Virus record (IMG/VR): IMGVR_UViG_3300031669_000098
Coordinates: 1 to 39,197 of that record
Length of the DNA stretch: 39,197 nt
Source: a virus
Reading direction: 5' to 3' (one strand)
Each line of letters starts with the position of its first letter. The first letter of the stretch is position 1. The translations under genes were made by a program, and so were the position numbers. Below are positions 6,248 through 13,157 of the stretch, piece after piece. The notes beneath the pieces are model-generated. The model had not been told where the DNA came from. It did not search any database and worked only from the letters and a program-made list of their open reading frames with translations.

Positions 6248-6609
6248 CGGCCAATCCCACGTTGAGACCCATTTCAGGGATGCTGCTATTCCAAGTAGAG
6301 GACGCGGCCACATCTCGCATGAAACCCATCTGGCCCTTGCTGCGTCCTAAGAGAGCCGGGTGCGGCCAGCCGTGGTATGAAGCCCAAGGGCGGCCTGCTG
6401 CACCCGGCGAAAGGAAAGGACAATGAGAGAGACCATCGACCAAGCCCGATCTGAAGCCCAATGCACCATTGTCGATGGTGAGCCCATCGGCCAAACCAGA
6501 GGTGAAGCCCAGACCGCTTCTGTCGATGGTGAGCCAATAGGGAGTGGAGGCGGAAACGGCCATTGGGCGTCTGAAATCCAGAAGCTATGTGCTGATCCTC
6601 TCCACTCCC
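6241..6609 (+). repeat. Tandem array of six structured elements with covarying stems (candidate RNA)
   Basis: Six elements: E1 6241-6292, E2 6299-6348, E3 6355-6408, E4 6432-6479, E5 6484-6529, E6 6540-6609. Each reads stem, GGCC (GACC in E4), exactly 10 nt, TGARRYCCAN, exactly 8 nt, TGCT (TGTC in E4 and E5), matching stem. Cores start at 6263, 6320, 6378, 6452, 6503 and 6572. Stems all differ yet pair: GGAATAGC/GCTATTCC, AGGACGC/GCGTCCT, GCCGGGTGC/GCACCCGGC, ACCATC/GATGGT, CCATC/GATGG, GGGAGTGGA/TCCACTCCC. E6 has unpaired bases between its stem and core. Several elements also have a possible inner stem. E1 overlaps the upstream stop, E2 and E3 are intergenic, and E4 to E6 lie in the first codons of the IS110-like gene. 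No known family is recognised. The orientation (RNA on the + or - strand, or folded DNA) is not decided by the sequence. Confidence 0.85.
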
Positions 6610-7283
6610 TACTCGGCCACTATGCCCGTTTGTTGTGGGACATCCAGAAGCTCCGCATCCAGGTTGGCAACCGTATCAGCGCAATGGAGCGCGACGGCCT
6701 GCTGCCTGAATGGATGGTGCCCCATAATGAGACTTTAAAAGGGCTGGAATCGCAAGAACGCGCTGTCGACCGTCAACTCGTGCGTCTGGCAAAGAAGCAC
6801 ATCATGGCGGATTGGATCGCCGAGTGCCCGGGCATGGCCTATGGCGGCTTCGCCCGTATCGTGGGCGTGACCGGTTCCTTTGAACGCTTCCCTACGGTGT
6901 CTAAGGTCTGGCGTTACATGGGGTTGGACGTTATCAACGGTCACAGCCGCAAGCGTGAGAGGGGCGTGAAGCTGGGATATGCTCCACAAGGGCGCGTTGT
7001 TGCTCACCAGATCGGCGACTCGATAGTGAAACTGGGGCATGGCCGCTACAGGGAGATGTATGACAGAAAGAGGGCGGAATACCTTGCCCGTCCACGCATG
7101 GGGGACTCCAACTGTCCAATGGGGCAGGTTCATAAGGACAAGAATGGCAAGGTGCTTGCATGTGTGAAAGAGGACGGTGAAGGGGAAACGTCGGGCCACC
7201 TTCATAATGCGGCGATGCGCTATGCCGTGAAGATGCTGATCAAGGATATGTGGGTTGAATGGCAAAAACGAGCAAAGCAATGA
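6423..7283 (+). CDS. IS110-like transposase C-terminal domain protein, 286 aa
   Basis: GAAAGGAAAGGAC precedes the ATG. Residues about 55-130 are helical. From about residue 138 the protein matches the C-terminal Tnp domain of IS110/IS116/IS902 transposases (PF02371): CPGMAYGGFARIVGVTG is the helix-hairpin-helix, followed by FPTVSKVWRYMGLD and a C-terminal LHNAAMRYAVKMLI helix. The N-terminal RuvC-like DEDD domain is absent, and I cannot find a serine where the Tnp nucleophile is expected, so transposition by this protein alone is unlikely. Solitary domains like this occur in other phages and mobile elements. Residues 11-43 are a 17-aa tandem repeat (VDGEPIG twice) encoded by array elements E4 and E5. 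Confidence 0.75.
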   Translation: MRETIDQARSEAQCTIVDGEPIGQTRGEAQTASVDGEPIGSGGGNGHWASEIQKLCADPLHSLLGHYARLLWDIQKLRIQVGNRISAMERDGLLPEWMVPHNETLKGLESQERAVDRQLVRLAKKHIMADWIAECPGMAYGGFARIVGVTGSFERFPTVSKVWRYMGLDVINGHSRKRERGVKLGYAPQGRVVAHQIGDSIVKLGHGRYREMYDRKRAEYLARPRMGDSNCPMGQVHKDKNGKVLACVKEDGEGETSGHLHNAAMRYAVKMLIKDMWVEWQKRAKQ

Positions 7284-7494
7284 GCGTGGCGAGTTCGGAG
7301 ACTCAGCCTGGCGGTATAACTGCGGCAACTGCAAGGAGTCGAGGAACCGATTAGGTGGCCGAGGCTGTGAGATGCTGCGCTGCTCGGTGTTCGCCCTCGA
7401 TGTGCTGAGCTACGACAAGGCATGTCCATCTTGGGAGCCGAGGAAGATGGCCGAGGCCCGACGTGCGGGGGCCGAGCAGGGGACGCTACTGTGA
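7255..7494 (+). CDS. Cysteine-rich (zinc) protein, 79 aa
   Basis: Starts at TTG 7255 inside the previous gene. No ATG or GTG is available before the conserved part. CGNC, then RGCEML, then DVLSYDKACPSWEPR gives a four-Cys zinc-binding pattern that I have seen in other short phage proteins. The stop overlaps the next start (GTGA). Function unknown. Confidence 0.6.
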   Translation: MNGKNEQSNERGEFGDSAWRYNCGNCKESRNRLGGRGCEMLRCSVFALDVLSYDKACPSWEPRKMAEARRAGAEQGTLL

Positions 7495-7919
7495 AGCCCC
7501 AGCCGACGATGACGCCCAAAGAGGAGGCCGAGTGGCTCAAGTGCATGAGCCGCGGTGAGCTCCCGCCGGGGCCGTTCTGGCCTCCATACCGGACAGCGAA
7601 GAAGCGGCTCTGGGAGGAGGCCCGCCGCCGCAGGGAGTTGGACGCATCGCACCAGGGCAAGAGGGAGCAGGGCAGGTTCAAGGTGACATCCGCGCCGCCC
7701 TGCCCCCCCCACCACTGGAAGATCCCTGAGGCCAACGGGCCGACGAGCGTGGGCGTCTGCCTGAAGTGCGGCGACCAGCGCGAATTTCGCAACTCGGTGC
7801 CGGACGCCCGCGACCGCGCCATCCTGCGACTGCATGGCGTGAAGGGCGTGGGGAGGCTGCGCCAGGGAGGGGCCGCCCGAATCTCCGAGCGGCCGCCAGG
7901 GTGGACTCAGGGTGACTAG
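7491..7919 (+). CDS. Zinc-ribbon protein, 142 aa
   Basis: The GTG at 7491 overlaps the previous stop. The N-terminal half is a basic helical segment. Residues about 70-105 hold HHWKIPEANGPTSVGVC and CGDQREFRNS, the C/H-H-W ... GPTSxGVCxxCG ... REFxN pattern that I associate with zinc ribbons frequent in Chloroflexota and their mobile DNA. That host hint is from memory and is weak. The C-terminal tail is basic. Confidence 0.65.
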   Translation: MKPQPTMTPKEEAEWLKCMSRGELPPGPFWPPYRTAKKRLWEEARRRRELDASHQGKREQGRFKVTSAPPCPPHHWKIPEANGPTSVGVCLKCGDQREFRNSVPDARDRAILRLHGVKGVGRLRQGGAARISERPPGWTQGD

Positions 7920-7961
7920 CGCTTCGGCAGCGAGTCCTGTCCCAAGGAGGGGCATGGTAGA

Positions 7962-8150
7962 ATGGACGAGAAGCCCGAGCGCCTGACTGACCACGAGGCC
8001 CCGGTGCTGGCCTACATCAGCCCGGCGCAGCGGGACTTGCTGGCCTTCCTCCGTAAGCAGATGTCCTTTGGCGAGACAATCGTTTTGACGCAGGATGGGG
8101 AGCCGACGATAATCAAGAAGGCTCTAGCGACGGTGAAGCTTGGAGGGTAG
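7962..8150 (+). CDS. Hypothetical protein, 62 aa
   Basis: AAGGAGGGGC lies about ten bases upstream of the ATG. The product has an acidic N-terminus, a helix (AQRDLLAFLRKQM) and two predicted strands ending in TVKLGG. The strand-helix layout is like small antitoxin or MazE/AbrB-size domains, but no motif supports this. Its stop precedes the next start by four bases. Confidence 0.6.
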   Translation: MDEKPERLTDHEAPVLAYISPAQRDLLAFLRKQMSFGETIVLTQDGEPTIIKKALATVKLGG

Positions 8151-8154
8151 GGGT

Positions 8155-8397
8155 ATGCACAAGCCGCTTATTCTGTTCTCTTGCCCAAGCTGCCATGAAG
8201 AACTAGGCAGCGAAACCACATATAGCTATGACCACCATAGAATTCGGGTTGATGATAGGGAAACACTTTCCTTCCATCTCGGTACGCATGTCCAGCAATT
8301 TCTACTTTGCACTTGCGGTTTCCGCAACAAAGTAGGCGAAGAATACATTGCCGCGAAAGAGGACGCGGAAGCCATCAGGGATGAACTCCCCACTTGA
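8155..8397 (+). CDS. Zinc-ribbon protein, 80 aa
   Basis: The ATG at 8155 follows GGAGGGTAGGGGT, so an in-frame TTG at 8140 is not needed. CPSC near residues 10-13 and CTCG near 52-55 form a zinc ribbon with aromatic residues between. It is the last gene of the early cluster. The late promoter overlaps its final codons. Confidence 0.65.
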   Translation: MHKPLILFSCPSCHEELGSETTYSYDHHRIRVDDRETLSFHLGTHVQQFLLCTCGFRNKVGEEYIAAKEDAEAIRDELPT

Positions 8398-8421
8398 CAT
8401 CCTCGCAAAACCTGTTACACT
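8394..8421 (+). promoter_or_regulatory. Sigma70-type promoter before the late genes
   Basis: TTGACA at 8394-8399, 16 bases, then TACACT at 8416-8421. The -35 is perfect and the -10 matches at four positions. Transcription would begin near 8428. It is the only good promoter ahead of the terminase and structural cluster. A small dyad (TACAC/GTGTA at 8416-8431) overlaps the -10 and could be an operator. Confidence 0.65.
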
Positions 8422-8427
8422 TTACCG

Positions 8428-8505
8428 TGTAGACAACTAAATAAGTCCGATCCGAACGGAACAACCGAAGGGTCGCTAGCCTGAGAAGGCGGCGGCCCTT
8501 TTTGT
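8428..8505 (+). ncRNA. Candidate short leader RNA between late promoter and terminator
   Basis: The interval from the predicted start point to the T tract would yield a transcript of about 75 nt with a small hairpin (TCCG/CGGA, near 8448-8461) and the terminator hairpin. No ORF of useful size lies in it. It resembles the lambda pR'-tR' 6S leader in layout only. It may be an antitermination site, an attenuator or a free small RNA. Confidence 0.4.
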
Positions 8506-8507
8506 TT
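8468..8507 (+). terminator. Intrinsic terminator upstream of the late operon
   Basis: AAGGGTCGC (8468-8476) pairs with GCGGCCCTT (8492-8500), with one G-T pair. An inner GCC/GGC closes a TGAGAA loop, and TTTTTGTTT follows at 8499-8507. It is a textbook rho-independent terminator only about 50 bp after the promoter and immediately before the first late gene. Confidence 0.85.
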
Positions 8508-8508
8508 G

Positions 8509-8709
8509 ATGATTTGCTTCGATGACACGGGGCTCAAGATTCTGCTGGCTGCTGTCATCCACAACGCAGCCAAGTACGGGGACCAGGATTTCTTTCATAG
8601 CAAGTGGTTCGGGCTCATCTGCGGCTTCATGGGCTGGGAGCCCGAGCAGATACGCGAGCTGGCGAGGTCGGGCGTAAGGTCGCACTTCTCCATTCCTCAG
8701 GCGCTTTGA
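8509..8709 (+). CDS. Hypothetical protein, 66 aa
   Basis: The ATG at 8509 lies right after the terminator T tract with no visible ribosome site, so translation may depend on read-through transcripts or be leaderless-like. The product has helical segments with several aromatic residues (DFFHSKWFGLICGFMGW) and no membrane helix long enough to be sure of. First gene of the late cluster; function unknown. Confidence 0.6.
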   Translation: MICFDDTGLKILLAAVIHNAAKYGDQDFFHSKWFGLICGFMGWEPEQIRELARSGVRSHFSIPQAL

Positions 8710-8714
8710 ACGTA

Positions 8715-8894
8715 ATGGACATCATTCTTCCCTGTGCCTACTGCCCCGAGCCACTACGGGTAATGTCGGCGCATCTAGGGCCTAAGAAGGTCCGCTGCTC
8801 GGCATGTGGCAACAGCAACAGGGTCGTCCAACGCAAGGGTGCCTGGGTGACGGAGAGGCCGCTTACCTGCCACCAGGACGGAAGGAAGGCGTGA
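8715..8894 (+). CDS. Zinc-ribbon protein, 59 aa
   Basis: The ATG at 8715 is used because the longer reading frame overlaps the previous gene. CAYC (residues 8-11) and CSAC (29-32) make a short zinc ribbon, and a further Cys and His lie at the end. Its stop overlaps the following GTG (GTGA). Function unknown. Confidence 0.6.
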   Translation: MDIILPCAYCPEPLRVMSAHLGPKKVRCSACGNSNRVVQRKGAWVTERPLTCHQDGRKA

Positions 8895-9109
8895 CTAGGC
8901 GCAAGGTCTACGGCATCGCATCCGGCATCGCCGCTATATCACTGAGCATCATCTGTGGGGAGTTGGCGGAAGATCTACTGGAGGGCAAGCAGCACTTCCC
9001 GCTACCGGAGCCGATGAAGGTGCTGTGCCTCTTCTACTGCGGGTTGATGGCAATCATGGAATGGAGCAAGGCGCGGAGGGCGCTGACGGAGAGGGTGAAG
9101 AGGGCATGA
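8891..9109 (+). CDS. Small membrane protein with two helices, 72 aa
   Basis: The GTG at 8891 overlaps the previous stop and has GGAAGGAAGGC in front. Two hydrophobic segments (about residues 7-24 and 44-60) are joined by an acidic loop. The N-terminus and C-terminus are strongly basic, so both ends would sit in the cytoplasm. Size and topology fit a class II holin, but the endolysin is 22 kb away, so this is only one of several holin candidates (see 11656 and 16486). Confidence 0.65.
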   Translation: MTRRKVYGIASGIAAISLSIICGELAEDLLEGKQHFPLPEPMKVLCLFYCGLMAIMEWSKARRALTERVKRA

Positions 9110-9318
9110 TGGAGAAGAAGCTCCCGCCCCTTATTGAGGCTGTGCTCATCAGATACACGGGCCTCTGTCCTCAATGTAAGCGCTATCTGGACGATCATGA
9201 CCTCCTCAAGGGGAAGCCTGTATGCCCGGAAGTAGCGGCAACTTGGGCGGCAATTGCTAAGGCAAGTGATTCAAAAAACACGGGGTTTAGGGCCTCCAAG
9301 CGGCAAGGTGGGCGGTAA
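9106..9318 (+). CDS. Cys-pair protein, 70 aa
   Basis: The ATG at 9106 overlaps the previous stop (ATGA). CPQC near residues 21-25 and a single later Cys (VCPEV) suggest a partial zinc site. The C-terminus is basic. It precedes the small terminase, where many phages keep a small HNH or zinc protein, but no HNH residues are visible here. Confidence 0.6.
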   Translation: MMEKKLPPLIEAVLIRYTGLCPQCKRYLDDHDLLKGKPVCPEVAATWAAIAKASDSKNTGFRASKRQGGR

Positions 9319-9321
9319 AAG

Positions 9322-9693
9322 ATGCCTGAGAATTCCACACCTAACGCGAACGGGTGGCGTCCAGTGTTCCTCGCTGCGCTGCGTAATAGCGCGAACGTGC
9401 GGGCGGCAACGCAGGCGGCGGGGATAGACCGAACTACAGCCTACAAAGCCAGGAATCGTTCTCAGGAGTTCCGCCGGCAATGGGAAGAGGCGATGGAAGA
9501 TGCCTGCGACCTCTTGGAGGCAGAAGCCTTTCGTCGGGCAATGGCGTCCTCTGACTGGCTGCTGCGTATGCTCCTTTCGGCGCATCGGCCCGAACGATTC
9601 CGTGATACCACCCGCCATGAACTGACCGGGAAGGACGGTGACCGCTTGGCTTTCACCCTGAAGCTTGGGGAGCTGAATGACAACGGCAATTAA
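9322..9693 (+). CDS. terS: Terminase small subunit, 123 aa
   Basis: Residues 15-48 form a helix-turn-helix typical of small terminases (VRAATQAAGIDRTTAYKAR). A helical oligomerisation region rich in Glu and Ala follows, then a short tail. It recognises the packaging site and feeds DNA to the large subunit. It overlaps the large-subunit gene by 17 bases, as is usual. The length is short but within the family range. Confidence 0.85.
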   Translation: MPENSTPNANGWRPVFLAALRNSANVRAATQAAGIDRTTAYKARNRSQEFRRQWEEAMEDACDLLEAEAFRRAMASSDWLLRMLLSAHRPERFRDTTRHELTGKDGDRLAFTLKLGELNDNGN

Positions 9694-10891
9694 GGAAGCG
9701 GTCTACACCCGCCCCTGGCTCTACCCCAAGCAGCACGACGCCATTTTCGACCCTGCTCGTTACTCCGTGATTGAGGCATCCACAAAGTCGGGCAAGACCG
9801 TAGGCTGCATTGTCTGGATCACCGAACAGGCGATGCAGGGGAAGGCCGGCTGGAACTACTGGTGGGTGGCACCTATCTACCCTCAGGCCAAAATCGCCTT
9901 CCGTCGCCTCAAGCGCGCCCTACCCCAAGAACTCTACGAGGCAAATGAGACCGAACTGACCATCACCCTTGCCAACGGCACGATTATCTGGTTCAAGGGC
10001 GCTGACAACCCTGACTCCCTCTACGGCGAGGACGTATATGCCGCCGTTCTGGACGAGGCGACACGCATGAAGGAGGAAGCTTGGTTCGCTGTGCGCACGA
10101 CACTCACAGCGACCCGTGGCCCCGTCCGCATCATAAGCAACGTCAAGGGCCGCAGGAACTGGGCCTATCGCATGGCCCGGCGCGCTGAGGCAAAGGACCC
10201 GAACATGGCCTATCACAAGCTCATCTGCCATGACGCTGTCGAGGCTGGGGTCCTCAGCGAGGAGGAGGTTCTCGATGCCCAGCGCCAACTACCGAAGGAC
10301 GTATTCGAAGAACTCTACTTGGCCAAAGCCACTGAGGATGGCTCGAACCCCTTTGGCCTACACGCCATCGCTGAGTGCGTTGCGCCCTTGGGAGAAGGCC
10401 CTGCCGTTGCCTGGGGCTGGGACCTGGCCCGCGGAAAGAAGGCAGGGAGCGACTGGACGGTCGGCATCGGGCTGAACAAGGACAGGGCCGTTTGTGGATT
10501 CGACCGCTTCCAGGCCCCGTGGAACCAGCAGATAGAACGCATCCGCTGGCTGACCGGCATCGTGCCTGCCCTGGTGGACGCAACCGGTGTGGGCGACCCC
10601 ATCGTCGAGGAGCTTCAGCGCGGCCCAGGCAACTATGAGGGCTTCAACTTCACGTCCCAGAGCAAGCAGCAGATCATGGAAGGTCTGGCCCTGGTAATCC
10701 AGCGCTCCGACATTCGGTTCCCAGACGGTGTGATTGTGGTCGAGCTGGAGACGTTTGAATACGAGTACACCAGGACGGGCGTCAGGTACAGCGCGCCGGA
10801 GGGCCTCAACGACGACTGCGTGTGCGGCCTCGCCCTGGGGAATCACCATTTCAGGGACAGCGGCCCCCCCAGGTTGAGGTACGTCGGATGA
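9677..10891 (+). CDS. terL: Terminase large subunit, 404 aa
   Basis: The packaging ATPase-nuclease. The Walker A-like motif ASTKSGKT is at residues 34-41, Walker B VLDEA at 124-128 and the coupling motif ISN at 153-155. The RNase H-like nuclease domain has D249 (WGWDLARG), D301 (LVDATGVGD) and D379/D380 (NDDCVCG). Length and layout are normal for compact siphovirus terminases. It cuts concatemers and drives DNA through the portal encoded at 11820. The presence of all motifs suggests a working enzyme. Confidence 0.96.
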   Translation: MTTAIKEAVYTRPWLYPKQHDAIFDPARYSVIEASTKSGKTVGCIVWITEQAMQGKAGWNYWWVAPIYPQAKIAFRRLKRALPQELYEANETELTITLANGTIIWFKGADNPDSLYGEDVYAAVLDEATRMKEEAWFAVRTTLTATRGPVRIISNVKGRRNWAYRMARRAEAKDPNMAYHKLICHDAVEAGVLSEEEVLDAQRQLPKDVFEELYLAKATEDGSNPFGLHAIAECVAPLGEGPAVAWGWDLARGKKAGSDWTVGIGLNKDRAVCGFDRFQAPWNQQIERIRWLTGIVPALVDATGVGDPIVEELQRGPGNYEGFNFTSQSKQQIMEGLALVIQRSDIRFPDGVIVVELETFEYEYTRTGVRYSAPEGLNDDCVCGLALGNHHFRDSGPPRLRYVG

Positions 10892-11139
10892 GCAATGAAA
10901 TCGAGGCCCTAGTGCTACAAGTAGAGGCCCTGCGTCTGGAAATCCGGTGCGCGTTTTCCTGCCTCATAGCAGCAATAGGAGCGGCACAGGGTGGGGGCGC
11001 CATCGATCCTGACCAATTTGAGGTAGTAGAAGCCCTCCATCGAGAAGCCGATCTGCTATCTGAGAAAGCACAACGCATCAGTCGTGGTGAATGGTCTTTG
11101 GGGGGAAAGGATGAGAAGGCAACCATACCGGCCGCCTAA
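10888..11139 (+). CDS. Hypothetical protein with coiled coil, 83 aa
   Basis: The ATG overlaps the terminase stop. The first 25 residues carry a heptad pattern (IEALVLQVEALRLEI), and a second helical acidic region runs about 45-70. There are no cysteine pairs. It lies between terminase and portal, where small accessory virion or packaging proteins are common, but none is recognised. Confidence 0.65.
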   Translation: MSNEIEALVLQVEALRLEIRCAFSCLIAAIGAAQGGGAIDPDQFEVVEALHREADLLSEKAQRISRGEWSLGGKDEKATIPAA

Positions 11140-11239
11140 GCCCGTAGTGTGCCCGAACTCGAGGAGTGGCCAGCATCGGTTCGCAGGGTTCCCTCATGCC
11201 ACGGCTAAATGCATTTTCTGCGGGGAGGGCAAGAAGTGA
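11111..11239 (+). CDS. Small zinc-ribbon protein, 42 aa
   Basis: GGGGGAAAGG precedes the ATG at 11111. The stop overlaps the next start (GTGA). The product is basic and carries CPNS ... H ... CIFCGEG, a C-x(n)-H-x(n)-CxxC zinc pattern similar to other short phage ribbons. It overlaps the end of the upstream gene by 29 bases in another frame. Confidence 0.6.
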   Translation: MRRQPYRPPKPVVCPNSRSGQHRFAGFPHATAKCIFCGEGKK

Positions 11240-11466
11240 TTATTGTCAACTCAAAGACAGGCACCTACCACGACAAGGAACACCTTGACGAGCGCTGCAA
11301 CACCGACGACATCTTGGCCGGCGACAGGCTCGAGTACGCGAAGGAACAGCTTGACCTGGACGGGAACCTTCAGCTCACCACAGAGAAGAAGTGCGGCGCC
11401 CTGGCGTTGAAGCCCTGCCAGTGGTGCATCGGGAGGCAAGGCGAGAAGAAGGAGGGAGACAAGTGA
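11236..11466 (+). CDS. Hypothetical protein with C-terminal Cys motif, 76 aa
   Basis: The GTG at 11236 with GGGGAGGG upstream is preferred to the ATG at 11209, which lies inside the preceding small gene. The start reads VIIVNSKTGTYHDKEHLDERC. Together with a C-terminal LKPCQWCIG it looks like a small Cys/His metal-binding domain, of the kind where a residue is predicted to sit in a KTGxxYHxxxC pattern as in nuclease-associated zinc folds. Not assigned. Confidence 0.6.
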   Translation: MIIVNSKTGTYHDKEHLDERCNTDDILAGDRLEYAKEQLDLDGNLQLTTEKKCGALALKPCQWCIGRQGEKKEGDK

Positions 11467-11675
11467 ACAAGAAGGAACTCGAGGAACGACTGGCCCGACT
11501 AGGGCCGGGACCTGTCAGCCCCGAACTGGCCCCCCAGGTGCTTTATCTGAGGAAGAAGGTCACCATCCTCACGAACTACCTTCTGTCCCAGAAATCCCCC
11601 AGCCTTCTGCCTCAGACAAGGCAATCCTCTGGCAGGTTTGCGCCCCGACAGAACGATGCTGAAGAAGCTTCTTAG
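11463..11675 (+). CDS. Hypothetical protein, 70 aa
   Basis: The GTG overlaps the previous stop, with AGGGAGACAA as ribosome site. An N-terminal helix (KKELEERLARLG) and a second one (LYLRKKVTILTNYLL) are followed by a Ser/Arg/Gln-rich tail. It could be a small coiled-coil accessory protein. Nothing more can be said. Confidence 0.6.
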   Translation: MNKKELEERLARLGPGPVSPELAPQVLYLRKKVTILTNYLLSQKSPSLLPQTRQSSGRFAPRQNDAEEAS

Positions 11676-11823
11676 CAAGTTCCAGCCTGAGTGGACGCCC
11701 AGGCTGCTCGATGTTTGCGGCTTCGGCTGCATCATCGTTGCTGTGGGCATAGCCTTCGGGCCTGCGCCAGGGCTGGCCGCCACAGGGGTGGCGCTGCTGC
11801 TGATCGGCTGGGCGGTGGCATGA
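11656..11823 (+). CDS. Small two-helix membrane protein, 55 aa
   Basis: The ATG at 11656 overlaps the previous gene, and its stop overlaps the portal start. Residues 18-35 and 38-54 are hydrophobic with a Gly/Pro turn (FGPAPG) between. The N-terminus is basic. Such hairpin membrane proteins directly upstream of portal genes recur in siphoviruses of GC-rich hosts, and their role is unknown. Holin activity cannot be excluded. Confidence 0.6.
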   Translation: MLKKLLSKFQPEWTPRLLDVCGFGCIIVAVGIAFGPAPGLAATGVALLLIGWAVA

Positions 11824-13157
11824 TGCAGTCATTCCTAAAGGCCGTGTTTCAGAACCGGGCTCCGCTCTACGTTTCCAGAGGCGTACGCGCCATAGGGGGA
11901 TATCTTGGTAGCGGATCCGAGGTGCTTCTCAAGACCTATGGCAGCGTCGGCACCGTCTTTGCGATTGTAGACCGCATCATAACCGCCACTGCTGGTGCGC
12001 ACTGGCACCTCTACCAAAAGGCCAAGCCAGGGCAGGAGCTAAAGGAGGTGTTCAGTCACCCCGCTCTCGACCTGTGGGAGCACCCCAATCCCTTCTACGA
12101 CCAGCAGGAGTTTGTCGAGACCATACAGCAGCACCTCGATCTGGTAGGGGAGACCATCTGGTATGTAGGGCGCTCTAACGCCAACCTTGGCCCTCCCCTG
12201 GAACTGTGGCCCATCCGCCCTGACCGCGTGCAGCCCGTACCCGATCCCGTCGAGTTCATCAAGGGTTGGGTCTACACCTGTCCAGGGGAACCACCGATGC
12301 CTTGGAAAACAAACGAGGTCATCCAGTTGAAGCGCCCCAATCCCCTCGACCCTTACCGCGGTCTGGGGCCGGTGCAGTCCATCCTGGTCGATATCGACTC
12401 CGAGCGTTACTCGGCTACCTGGAATCGTAACTTCTTCCTCAACAGCGCCGAGCCCGGTGGCATCATCCAGTTCGATCAGCACTTGAGCGATGAGGAGTTC
12501 GACGAGTTTCGGGAGCGCTGGCAGGAACAGCACAAGGGTGTTGCCAATGCTCACCGTGTCGCCCTACTCGAAAAGGGCACCTGGGTTGACCGCAAGTACA
12601 CCCAGCGAGACATGCAGTTTGAGCAGATGCGGCACCTCAACCGCGAGATCATCCGGGAAGCGTTCGGCTTTCCCAAGCCCATGCTCGGCGCCGTGGACGA
12701 CGTCAACCGTGCCAACGCAGAGGCGGCCGAGGTGGTGTTCGCCCGCTGGCTAATCACCCCCCGCCTGGAGCGCATCAAGAGGGCGCTTAACACGAAGCTC
12801 CTGCCCATGTACGGCACCAGTGGCGCCGGCCTGGAATTCGGGTATGACTCGCCTGTCCCAGAGGACGTGGCCGCTGCAGGCACGTTGCTGGTGCAGACGG
12901 TCACGGCGGCGAAGATGCTGATAGACTCCGGCTTCGACCAGGCCGATGTGTTGGTTCAGCTGGACCTGCCTGAAATAAAGGTGTCGGCCTCCCCCAAGCC
13001 CGAGCCTGAACCCAACCCCGTCGCCTCTCCCAACCCCTTCGCCAAGGCCGGTCCGCGCAAGGCCAACGAGAAGAGGATGCAAAGCCTCTTCTCGGGCATC
13101 CTAAACACCGAACTTCGCAAGACCCTGGAAGAGTTGGATGAGGACGACCTGAAATGA
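11820..13157 (+). CDS. Portal protein, HK97 family, 445 aa
   Basis: Dodecameric ring at the capsid vertex through which DNA enters and leaves, and the docking site for terminase. Family features of PF04860 are visible: an N-terminal segment with VFAIVDRIITATA, the conserved LWEHPNP and WPIRPDRV strands, VIQLKRPNPLDPYRG, and the long helical stem region ending in AFGFPKPMLGAVDDVNRANAEAA. The C-terminal 45 residues are Pro/Lys-rich. The start overlaps the preceding stop (ATGA), and the in-frame extension to 11691 is a shadow of the membrane gene. Confidence 0.95.
   Translation: MMQSFLKAVFQNRAPLYVSRGVRAIGGYLGSGSEVLLKTYGSVGTVFAIVDRIITATAGAHWHLYQKAKPGQELKEVFSHPALDLWEHPNPFYDQQEFVETIQQHLDLVGETIWYVGRSNANLGPPLELWPIRPDRVQPVPDPVEFIKGWVYTCPGEPPMPWKTNEVIQLKRPNPLDPYRGLGPVQSILVDIDSERYSATWNRNFFLNSAEPGGIIQFDQHLSDEEFDEFRERWQEQHKGVANAHRVALLEKGTWVDRKYTQRDMQFEQMRHLNREIIREAFGFPKPMLGAVDDVNRANAEAAEVVFARWLITPRLERIKRALNTKLLPMYGTSGAGLEFGYDSPVPEDVAAAGTLLVQTVTAAKMLIDSGFDQADVLVQLDLPEIKVSASPKPEPEPNPVASPNPFAKAGPRKANEKRMQSLFSGILNTELRKTLEELDEDDLK

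Noticed and set aside
6234-6563. 109-aa - strand ORF with internal GLGF/ALGF repeats
   Set aside because: It is the reverse reading of the hairpin array. Its peptide repeats come from the TGARRYCCA cores, and no ribosome site is present.
6241-6609. CRISPR array
   Set aside because: There is no constant repeat of 24-37 bp with unique spacers. The conserved part is a short gapped core inside palindromes, and no cas genes exist.
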